The notes beneath the pieces are model-generated. The model worked only from the letters and a program-made list of their open reading frames with translations. It was not told the DNA's origin and made no database searches. A DNA stretch of 36,654 bases from JAHJFW01 sp038065635 (GTDB lineage Bacteria; Patescibacteriota; Patescibacteriia; 2-12-FULL-60-25): assembly GCA_038065635.1 (NCBI GenBank), contig JBBTQP010000092.1, positions 1 through 36,654 of the forward strand. Reading direction: 5' to 3'. The first letter of the stretch is position 1. Every line of letters starts with the position of its first letter. This document shows, in pieces, positions 31,105-36,654 of this stretch. A program made the position numbers and the translations under genes.

Positions 31105-31184
31105 GTCATTCCCGCGAAGGCGGGAATCCAGAATCAAGGATGAATACATACTATTAACTGGATTCCCGCATTCGCGAGGATGAC
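31105..31184. repeat. Family A miniature inverted-repeat element (intergenic)
   Basis: Starts GTCATTCCCGCGAAGGCGGG and ends TTCGCGAGGATGAC, 80 bp. It sits between the divergent PEGA and ctpA genes. Confidence 0.82.
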
Positions 31185-31207
31185 AAAAAAATATTTCGTT
31201 TAGACGC

Positions 31208-31236
31208 TTGACTCGATGTGTTACGGCCGATACTAT
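31208..31236 (+). promoter_or_regulatory. Promoter of ctpA, leaderless geometry
   Basis: TTGACT (31208-31213), 17-base spacer, TACTAT (31231-31236), then 7 bases to ATG at 31244. This is the clearest leaderless promoter in the window. Confidence 0.72.
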
Positions 31237-31243
31237 CGTATTC

Positions 31244-32548
31244 ATGTCATTTGAAGAAAATAAGAGTTATTGGGGAACTCGTTCGTGGGTAATTCTTTTA
31301 CTTATCGTCGGGGTCGCTTCTTACGTCGCCGGTACGCACTCTTCCTCTTCCGGCGCGCGATCTACCGATGATAATTCAAAAAGAACCGTCAGCGTTATAG
31401 GAGTCGGTGATGCGGCTCCAAAAGGAGCGGCCGACTCTATAGAGTTTGAACAGTTTTGGGAGCTGTGGGGAATGCTCAAATCCAAATATTATAAACAGCC
31501 GCTCGACGAACAGAAGATGTTGTATGGCGCGATGAGCGGATTAACCGCTGCGTTAGATGATCCTTATACGGTGTTTTTCGAACCAGCCATTGCGGATGAG
31601 TTTAGCAAGTCTCTCGAAGGAAAATTTGAAGGAATCGGAGCTGAAATTGGGATTAAAGAAGATCAGCTTCAGATTATTGCGCCTTTGCCGGAAAGCCCAG
31701 CCGAACGTGCCGGTTTAATGGCGAACGACGCGATTTTGGCCGTGAGCGGAACGTCGACAGAGGGAATGACGGTGGAAGAAGCCGTATCATTGATACGCGG
31801 GGACAAAGGGACTACCGTGGTTTTGTCGATTGGTCGCGTAACCAAGAAAAAAGATGAAAAAGGAAAAGAGAAGAAGGAAGCGAAAAAATTCGATGCTTCA
31901 ATCGTTCGTGATACGATCGTTGTTAAGAGCGTAACCACGAAATATCTGGACGGGAATTTTGCGATTATCGAGATATCTCATTTTAATTCCGATACGTCCG
32001 ATCTATTTTCCGAAGCGGCTGATGAAGTGGTAGCGAAGGGTGTGAAAGGAATTATTTTGGATTTGCGCAACGATCCTGGCGGATACTTGGATCGCGCGAC
32101 AGCCGTAGCCGGTGAATGGGTCGGAAATGACGTCGTTGTCACGGAACGGCGGAAAGGTGTCAAAGTTGACGAGTTTTTAGGAACTGGAAAAAGTCGCTTA
32201 AAAGGAATACCGACCGTCGTTCTCGTAAACGAGGGATCAGCATCCGCATCGGAGATTGTCGCGGGGGCACTTCAAGATTATGGAGTGGCGAAACTTGTGG
32301 GTAAAAAAACATTTGGAAAAGGGTCGGTTCAGGATTACACTGAACTTCAGGATGGGACCGCCGTAAAGATTACAATGGCAGAATGGCTCACGCCGAAAGG
32401 AAGGTTTATAAATGAAATTGGTATAGAACCCGATGTCGTGGTAGAAAGAACCGAAGAAGACTATCATGCAGGACGAGACCCACAACTCGACAAAGCCGTC
32501 GAGCTCCTCGGAGGGCCCGTCGCATCATCGACCGCTGCGACGAAATAA
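31244..32548 (+). CDS. C-terminal processing peptidase (S41), CtpA-like
   Basis: The product is 434 residues from ATG 31244. One N-terminal membrane anchor (~residues 11-30: WVILLLIVGVASYVAG) leads to an outside domain. The PDZ domain at ~115-190 includes GIGAEIGIKEDQL, SPAERAGLMANDAILAV and DKGTTVVLSIGR. The S41 core follows: ILDLRNDPGGYL, GSASASEIVAGALQDYG with the catalytic Ser, and KKTFGKGSVQ with the catalytic Lys. An inserted Lys/Glu-rich loop (KKKDEKGKEKKEAKK) lies inside the PDZ. It trims periplasmic or surface proteins. Confidence 0.93.
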   Translation: MSFEENKSYWGTRSWVILLLIVGVASYVAGTHSSSSGARSTDDNSKRTVSVIGVGDAAPKGAADSIEFEQFWELWGMLKSKYYKQPLDEQKMLYGAMSGLTAALDDPYTVFFEPAIADEFSKSLEGKFEGIGAEIGIKEDQLQIIAPLPESPAERAGLMANDAILAVSGTSTEGMTVEEAVSLIRGDKGTTVVLSIGRVTKKKDEKGKEKKEAKKFDASIVRDTIVVKSVTTKYLDGNFAIIEISHFNSDTSDLFSEAADEVVAKGVKGIILDLRNDPGGYLDRATAVAGEWVGNDVVVTERRKGVKVDEFLGTGKSRLKGIPTVVLVNEGSASASEIVAGALQDYGVAKLVGKKTFGKGSVQDYTELQDGTAVKITMAEWLTPKGRFINEIGIEPDVVVERTEEDYHAGRDPQLDKAVELLGGPVASSTAATK

Positions 32549-33017
32549 GCCGCATCTCCGTACAAGACGCGAGGTTTCAGCCGGGGGAATAATTGTTCGT
32601 AGTGCCAAAGAAGGTTTGGAAGTATTTTTTATTCGCGATCCGTTTGGAAAATATGCGTTTCCAAAAGGACATCCAAAAATGGGGGAAACATTGGCAGAAA
32701 CAGCGGTACGTGAAATACGAGAAGAGACCGGATTGACCGGACTGAGGTTCGTTGCGCCCCTTGGGCGGATTTGGCTCATTTTCAGGCGAAATAAAACGGT
32801 AATACATAAGACCGTCCACATGTTTTTGTTCGAAGCACCGTTGCACGCCAAAGAGAAATTTTCAGGGCAAGAGGGGATTACCGGAGGCGGATGGTTTCCG
32901 ATTCAGGAAGCTCTAAAGATGAGAGGCTATAAAAATCTTGATCAATTGTTAACAAAAGCCCTGCGAATTACCGCAGGGCCTCGTCGCAAAAATTCTTCGA
33001 TTACGCCGCCGGCTTGA
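32466..33017 (+). CDS. NUDIX hydrolase
   Basis: The product is 183 residues. No ATG, GTG or TTG lies between the ctpA stop and the conserved start of the domain, so the ATG at 32466, 83 bases inside ctpA, is the likely start. The NUDIX box is complete: GHPKMGETLAETAVREI followed by REETGL (GX5EX7REUXEEXGU). The residues before ~38 are a basic tail shaped by the overlap. The substrate is unknown. Candidates are diphosphorylated nucleotides, NAD derivatives or Ap4A. Its 3' end overlaps rpmA by 17 bases on the other strand. Confidence 0.88.
   Translation: MQDETHNSTKPSSSSEGPSHHRPLRRNKPHLRTRREVSAGGIIVRSAKEGLEVFFIRDPFGKYAFPKGHPKMGETLAETAVREIREETGLTGLRFVAPLGRIWLIFRRNKTVIHKTVHMFLFEAPLHAKEKFSGQEGITGGGWFPIQEALKMRGYKNLDQLLTKALRITAGPRRKNSSITPPA
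32954..32979 (-). terminator. rpmA terminator lying inside the NUDIX gene
   Basis: On the minus strand GCCCTGCG and CGCAGGGC pair around a 6-base loop, followed by TTTT. It starts 21 bases after the rpmA stop and codes for part of the NUDIX C terminus on the plus strand. Confidence 0.75.
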
Positions 33018-33282
33018 CGTGCGCGAATTTTGCAGATTTCAACGCGCCCGTATATCGGCGAATTTTTTTATCGGTAAAGTAAACAATGCCGTCTTTGATT
33101 GCGTAGAGCGTATCGTCCGATCCCTTTTTAACGTTTTTACCTGCTCGGATCTTCGAACCGCGTTGTCGTACCAATATGCTACCGGTGCGTGCATATTCCC
33201 CGGCGTAAAGTTTAACTCCAAGACGCTGGCCTTGAGAATCGCGGCCGTAACTTGTAGAACCTCCTGCTTTTTTATGTGCCAT
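33001..33282 (-). CDS. rpmA: 50S ribosomal protein L27
   Basis: The start MAHKKAGGSTSYGRD at 33282 gives 93 residues. A longer open frame upstream is translated repeat DNA. The conserved body follows: SQGQRLGVKLYAGEYARTGS, ILVRQRGSKIRAGKNVKKGSD and TLYAIKDGIVYF. The N-terminal tail reaches the peptidyl-transferase centre. It starts directly at MAHKK without a cleavable leader. rplU is not adjacent. It has its own promoter. Confidence 0.96.
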   Translation of the reverse strand: MAHKKAGGSTSYGRDSQGQRLGVKLYAGEYARTGSILVRQRGSKIRAGKNVKKGSDDTLYAIKDGIVYFTDKKIRRYTGALKSAKFAHVKPAA

Positions 33283-33286
33283 AGAA

Positions 33287-33316
33287 TTGTAGGGGCGGGC
33301 TTGTCCCGCCCTCCCC
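33287..33316. repeat. Family B element in the rpmA leader
   Basis: TTGTAGGGGCGGGCTTGTCC followed by CGCCCTCCCC, a palindrome immediately upstream of the rpmA start. It lies in the transcribed leader between the promoter at 33362-33390 and the ATG. Confidence 0.75.
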
Positions 33317-33361
33317 TCGCGCTTGATAGCGGTGGGGGTGGGTGTGTTATTTACTGGTGGG

Positions 33362-33390
33362 AGAATATGCGATAGCCCACAATTTGTCAA
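33362..33390 (-). promoter_or_regulatory. Promoter of rpmA (minus strand)
   Basis: TTGACA, 17-base spacer, TATTCT. The -35 (33385-33390) overlaps the nifU -35 (33384-33389) on the opposite strand. Confidence 0.7.
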
Positions 33391-33412
33391 TATAGGCGGG
33401 TCTTGGTAGTCT
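33384..33412 (+). promoter_or_regulatory. Promoter of the NifU-like gene, leaderless geometry
   Basis: TTGTCA (33384-33389), 17-base spacer, TAGTCT (33407-33412), then 6 bases to ATG at 33419. Confidence 0.65.
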
Positions 33413-33418
33413 CTAATA

Positions 33419-33667
33419 ATGCAAAAAACTAAAGAACAATTCATGGAAGAAATCGAGCGCGTCCTCGACACCGTGCGTGAAGGGTTGGCGATGCATTCTG
33501 GAAACGTCGAGCTTGTGGACGCGGATCTTTCTACAGGACGGGTAAAAGTTCGGTTTCAAGGCATGTGTATCGGGTGTCCGATGTCGGATGTGACTTTGAA
33601 GGTGGGGATAGAAGAGACGCTCATGCAACTTTTGCCTGATGTAAAAGAAGTAGTACAGGTTGAGTAG
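33419..33667 (+). CDS. NifU-like C-terminal-domain protein (Fe-S scaffold)
   Basis: The product is 82 residues, a stand-alone NfuA/NifU C-terminal domain: EIERVLDTVREGLAMHSGNV, ELVDADLSTGRVKVRF, and GMCIGCPMSD with the CxxC that binds a bridged Fe-S cluster, then EETLMQLLPDVKEV. It likely carries or assembles Fe-S clusters. The other isc/suf genes are not in the window. It has its own promoter. Confidence 0.92.
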   Translation: MQKTKEQFMEEIERVLDTVREGLAMHSGNVELVDADLSTGRVKVRFQGMCIGCPMSDVTLKVGIEETLMQLLPDVKEVVQVE

Positions 33668-33758
33668 AATCACTCTCTGGAATAAGACTTCTCTCGCTGC
33701 GGAACTCGCTTCGCTCAAACAGTCCTCGCTTCGACAAGTCTTATTCCAGAGAGTGATT
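33668..33758. repeat. 23-bp perfect inverted repeat with a 45-base centre
   Basis: Arms 33668-33690 (AATCACTCTCTGG... ) and 33736-33758 are perfect complements. The centre is CG-rich with CTCGCTTCGCTCAAAC and CCTCGCTTCG. It starts one base after the nifU stop. It may serve as a terminator, a mobile hairpin or an RNA element. Confidence 0.9.
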
Positions 33759-33796
33759 TATAAGTGCTCGAGTCCTTTTCAGAAAGGGTTTGATAG

Positions 33797-33802
33797 CATA
33801 AT
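33797..33802 (+). promoter_or_regulatory. -10 box of the membrane protein gene at 33811
   Basis: CATAAT ends 8 bases before ATG 33811 (ATGCATGC lies between). The -35 is unclear. Confidence 0.4.
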
Positions 33803-33810
33803 ATGCATGC

Positions 33811-34188
33811 ATGCAGTGGGGTGAATGGAAGTTTTCAGCGCAACGGGCCGCGCAGGACCGTTTTACAAGGTGGATCACGATTTGCATCGCGATTGTTTTG
33901 ATAATATCCGGAACGTATTTATTGGTTAGACTCATCCCAGTTGGCCGACAATCGGGTATACTGACGTTGCACTACAACGTTTATCTTGGGATTGACGAAG
34001 TAGGAGCGTGGTCTTGGATTTTTGCCTTTATCGGAAGTGCGATCTCGCTTGTGATTATCGACGTGTTTTTTGCCTTCGGTTTGTTTCGAAGTGATCCGTT
34101 GGCAAGTAAAACGCTTCTCGCTATCGCGCTTCTTACGCTGATTATTTGGTTAGTAGGTTCATTTTTTTTAGTCTCCGTGAATATCTAA
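33811..34188 (+). CDS. Small three-helix membrane protein of unknown function
   Basis: The product is 125 residues. Hydrophobic segments lie at about 20-41 (RWITICIAIVLIISGTYLLV), 63-86 and 95-120. It is six bases ahead of mraY and probably belongs to the same cell-wall operon. No family is recognised. Confidence 0.6.
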   Translation: MQWGEWKFSAQRAAQDRFTRWITICIAIVLIISGTYLLVRLIPVGRQSGILTLHYNVYLGIDEVGAWSWIFAFIGSAISLVIIDVFFAFGLFRSDPLASKTLLAIALLTLIIWLVGSFFLVSVNI

Positions 34189-34194
34189 AAGCTT

Positions 34195-35247
34195 ATGGAT
34201 CAATTTCTTTCTCCGCTGATTCGAATAGGGTATATTGCGGCACTTTGTTTTTTACTTGCGGTCGCGCTAACTCCTTCTGTAATAAAACTTCTCAAGAAAT
34301 ATAAAATGGGAAAGAGTATTCGCGACGCGAAAGCCGCGCCTGTCATGTCAGGGCTTCACGCCGCGAAAGCCGGAACGCCGACGATGGGCGGGATTGTAAT
34401 TTGGGTTTCTGTCGGGGCCGTCATCGCGGCGTTTTTCTACGGTTGCACGTTTTTCGGTTCCAATATCGCGTGTAATTTCAATTTTCTGAGTCGTAGCCAA
34501 ACGTTTTTACCGTTTGGAGCTTTTTTTGCAGCGGCCATCGTTGGATTGATCGATGATTATTTGAATGTGAAACGAATAGGACCGAAGGGTGGCGGCTTGC
34601 GCGTTCGTCATCGATTATTTTCCTACACGCTAATCGCCCTTGCAGCCGCGTGGTGGTTTTATACCAAGCTGAGTTGGGATAGCATTCACGTTCCGTTTTA
34701 CGGCGATTTCGCGCTCGGCGCGTGGTACGTCCCATTTTTCGCGTTCGTGATCGTAGCAACATCGCATTCCGTAAACGTGACTGATGGACTGGACGGATTG
34801 GCGGGCGGGACTTTGCTCGCGGCGTTCGGGGCTTACGGAGCTATTGCGTTTTCCATGGGCAAGTATGATCTCGCAGCATTATGCGCCGCAATTTTTGGCG
34901 CGCTACTCGCATTCGTCTGGCACAACATAACTCCTGCAGCGTTCTTTATGGGAGACACTGGCGCTATGGCACTCGGGACGGCGCTTGGCGTTATCGCGAT
35001 GTTAACTAATCAACCGCTGTTGCTACCGCTTATCGGGATTGTGTTCGTCGTAGAATCGGGCTCGGTTCTTCTTCAGATCGCTTCGAAAAAGTTACGGAAC
35101 GGCAAAAAGTTATTTATGAGTTCGCCACTTCACCATCACCTTGAAGCCATCGGTTGGGGAGAGCCAAAAATCGTGATGAGGTTTTGGGTCATTTCTTTTC
35201 TAGCGGCTTGGGTTGGAACTGTGATTGCAATGGTGGATAGAAGCTAG
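34195..35247 (+). CDS. mraY: Phospho-N-acetylmuramoyl-pentapeptide-transferase
   Basis: The product is 350 residues with about ten membrane helices. Signatures are AGTPTMGGI, GLIDDYLNVK with the Asp pair, the NVTDGLDGLAGG loop and FMGDTGAMALG, then PLHHHLEAIGW. MraY links UDP-MurNAc-pentapeptide to undecaprenyl phosphate to make lipid I. It precedes ftsW and murG, the expected order for peptidoglycan genes. No Shine-Dalgarno is seen. Confidence 0.96.
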   Translation: MDQFLSPLIRIGYIAALCFLLAVALTPSVIKLLKKYKMGKSIRDAKAAPVMSGLHAAKAGTPTMGGIVIWVSVGAVIAAFFYGCTFFGSNIACNFNFLSRSQTFLPFGAFFAAAIVGLIDDYLNVKRIGPKGGGLRVRHRLFSYTLIALAAAWWFYTKLSWDSIHVPFYGDFALGAWYVPFFAFVIVATSHSVNVTDGLDGLAGGTLLAAFGAYGAIAFSMGKYDLAALCAAIFGALLAFVWHNITPAAFFMGDTGAMALGTALGVIAMLTNQPLLLPLIGIVFVVESGSVLLQIASKKLRNGKKLFMSSPLHHHLEAIGWGEPKIVMRFWVISFLAAWVGTVIAMVDRS

Positions 35248-35273
35248 ATATTATTGAGACTGATTTATGTCAT

Positions 35274-35417
35274 CTCGTCATTGCGAGGAGGTTGGTGCGA
35301 CGCGGCAATCTAATCAACTGTCATTGCGAGGAGTAGCTACGACGTGGCAATCTATTATGGCAAGAGCTTCCTTCAAAAGATTGCCACGCCTTTTAGTATA
35401 TTGGCTACGCAATGACG
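35274..35417. repeat. Family F GTCATTGCGAGGAG elements between mraY and ftsW
   Basis: Three units: 35276-35310 and 35319-35352 (both GTCATTGCGAGGAG ... GGCAATC) and an inverted one, 35379-35417 (GATTGCCACG ... GCAATGACG). They fill most of the 177-base mraY-ftsW gap (35248-35424). Confidence 0.85.
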
Positions 35418-35424
35418 GAATAAT

Positions 35425-36522
35425 ATGAAGCGCGGACCGGTAGATAGAGTCTTGATCTGGCTAGTCGGCGGATTAACGCTGTTCGGCGTAATTATGCTGA
35501 TGTCCGCCAGCGGTCCTTACGGTTATCAAAAATTCGGAGACAGTTTGTATCTTTTTAAGCACCAACTTTTGTACGGAGTTCTTCCCGGTGCGATTATTTT
35601 TTTTCTCGTCGCTTTGATAGATTATCGGAAGTTTAAAGCGCTAGGCGGATTTTTTCTGATCGTCAGCGTCGCGATGCTGGTACTCGTTTATCTGCCTGGA
35701 GTCGGAATGAGCGTGGGCGGTTCTTCCAGATGGGTGCGTATTTTTGGAATGGCGTTCCAGCCGTCAGAATTCGTAAAAGTTTCTTTTCTAATTTACGCTG
35801 CGGCTTGGCTTGCCGCGAAAAGTTCGCAAGAAATCAAAAAATTTGAGACAGGGCTTCTTCCGTTTTTGTTTCCGCTCGGTGTAGTTTTGTTCCTGCTCAT
35901 AGCTCAACCGAATACAGGCACGACGATGGTGATAGCAGGCACGTCATTCCTGATGTTTTTTTTCGCCGGCGCGCCGTACATCTGGTTTGTCGGCTTAGGC
36001 GCGGCGGCAGTCGCCTTGGTTGCGGCGCTTGTGAAACTCACTCCGTATCGAGCGGCGAGGTTCATGACTTTTCTTCATCCGGAGTTGGATCCGCAAGGAA
36101 TCGGATATCACATCAACCAGGCATATCTTGCAATCGGTTCCGGAGGATTGTTCGGTTTGGGATACGGGCACAGTCGACAAAAGTACCTGTATCTTCCGGA
36201 AGTTTCCGGAGATTCTATTTTTGCGGTTATGGCCGAAGAACTCGGCTTTATCGCTGTAATATTTTTTCTAATCGTGTTAAGCGCGTTGGTTCTCCGATGT
36301 TTCAGAATCGCAAAAAACGCACCGGACCGGTTTGGATCTTTTCTCGCGGGAGGCGTCGGCGGCTGGATCGCCATCCAGTCGATTTTAAACATCGCATCAA
36401 TGCTCGGTCTTCTCCCAATCACAGGTGTTACACTGCCGTTTATCAGCTACGGAAGCTCCGCTTTCATCGCGCTCTGTGTGGGATGTGGCATGGTGGTTTC
36501 AGTTTCGCGTCAATCTCAATAA
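35425..36522 (+). CDS. ftsW: FtsW-type SEDS peptidoglycan glycosyltransferase
   Basis: The product is 365 residues with about ten membrane helices. It has GVGMSVGGSSRWVRIFGM, FQPSEFVK, AQPNTGTTMVI, YLAIGSGGLFGLGYGHSRQK and LPFISYGSSAF, the SEDS family set including the conserved Asp in VSGDSIFAV. FtsW rather than RodA is suggested by the mraY-ftsW-murG context. It polymerises lipid II during division. No Shine-Dalgarno is seen. Confidence 0.93.
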   Translation: MKRGPVDRVLIWLVGGLTLFGVIMLMSASGPYGYQKFGDSLYLFKHQLLYGVLPGAIIFFLVALIDYRKFKALGGFFLIVSVAMLVLVYLPGVGMSVGGSSRWVRIFGMAFQPSEFVKVSFLIYAAAWLAAKSSQEIKKFETGLLPFLFPLGVVLFLLIAQPNTGTTMVIAGTSFLMFFFAGAPYIWFVGLGAAAVALVAALVKLTPYRAARFMTFLHPELDPQGIGYHINQAYLAIGSGGLFGLGYGHSRQKYLYLPEVSGDSIFAVMAEELGFIAVIFFLIVLSALVLRCFRIAKNAPDRFGSFLAGGVGGWIAIQSILNIASMLGLLPITGVTLPFISYGSSAFIALCVGCGMVVSVSRQSQ

Positions 36523-36523
36523 T

Positions 36524-36654
36524 ATGGATATAAAAGAAAAATTCGTACTGTTTGCAGGAGGAGGAACAATGGGGCCGGTGACTCCGTTATTGGCTGTTTG
36601 GCGCGCAATGAAGCGTCGTCGCAACGACTTGTCTCTCGCATGGGCGGGAACTCC
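36524..36654 (+). CDS. murG: MurG-like glycosyltransferase, N-terminal fragment
   Basis: The first 43 residues begin MDIKEKFVLFAGGGTMGPVT and continue PLLAVW, the GT28 N-terminal glycine loop. The usual GGTGGHxxP is here GGGTMGPVTP, so the loop histidine is replaced by proline. It starts one base after the ftsW stop. MurG adds GlcNAc to lipid I to make lipid II. The rest lies beyond the window. Confidence 0.85.
   Translation, partial: MDIKEKFVLFAGGGTMGPVTPLLAVWRAMKRRRNDLSLAWAGT

Noticed and set aside
33283..33471. In-frame upstream extension of rpmA
   Set aside because: It is translated repeat and promoter DNA and covers the divergent nifU start. MAHKK is the standard L27 start.
1..36654. 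CRISPR array
   Set aside because: The repeats are palindromes scattered singly. No regularly spaced direct repeats with unique spacers, and no cas genes, were seen.
1..36654. tRNA, rRNA or other known RNA genes
   Set aside because: TTCGA-type T-loop matches (for example near 26070 and 30690) lie in coding genes without acceptor or anticodon stems. No rRNA segments were recognised.

Overview
The window looks like a piece of a reduced-genome bacterium of the Patescibacteria (Candidate Phyla Radiation), probably from a Parcubacteria/ABY1-like lineage. This placement is inferred from gene content and protein style. Pointers are a minimal AlaRS without its C-terminal domain, an RpoA without its C-terminal domain, a degenerate PriA, a surface-glycan locus, small orphan proteins, and almost no Shine-Dalgarno sequences. 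No 16S rRNA or tRNA gene is present, so placement below phylum is uncertain.

Layout. Positions 1-4276 run rightward: the 3' end of a type I restriction HsdR gene, a ParA-type ATPase, mnmA (tRNA 2-thiolation) and a membrane/coiled-coil protein. Positions 4437-10391 hold alaS, then infA-rpmJ-rpsM-rpsK-rpsD-rpoA-rplQ-rplM-rpsI, closed by a clear terminator. Next come an orphan protein (10556-11008) and a HicAB toxin-antitoxin pair. Positions 11614-17263 form a glycan operon: flippase, GT4, GT2, and a GT2 fused to an O-antigen ligase/polymerase-like membrane domain. Positions 17333-21363 form a leftward operon in the order LigB/Memo-like protein, priA-like, def, fmt, followed upstream by a secreted lysozyme-like repeat protein and a second orphan protein. 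Positions 24020-29549 run rightward: a GT-C-type membrane protein, an unknown anchored protein, a small membrane protein, then rfbB and a long RmlA-type nucleotidyltransferase. Positions 29778-33667 hold a PEGA-domain protein, a CtpA-type protease, a NUDIX hydrolase, rpmA and a NifU-like protein. The window ends in the dcw-type genes mraY, ftsW and the first 131 bases of murG.

Two global features stand out. First, the segment is crowded with short dispersed palindromic or tandem repeats of at least six types. Several copies lie inside protein-coding genes and are translated in frame (mnmA, alaS twice, a GT4, the GT2-ligase fusion twice, the GT-C protein twice, and the tail of def). This resembles the Rickettsia palindromic elements. 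Second, most genes lack a Shine-Dalgarno sequence, and many have a recognisable -10 box ending 6-8 bases before the ATG, which predicts leaderless mRNAs. The two orphan genes (10556-11008 and 23002-23637) are exceptions, with strong promoters, long leaders and good Shine-Dalgarno sites.

All calls come from reading the sequence and from remembered family motifs. No database search was run.
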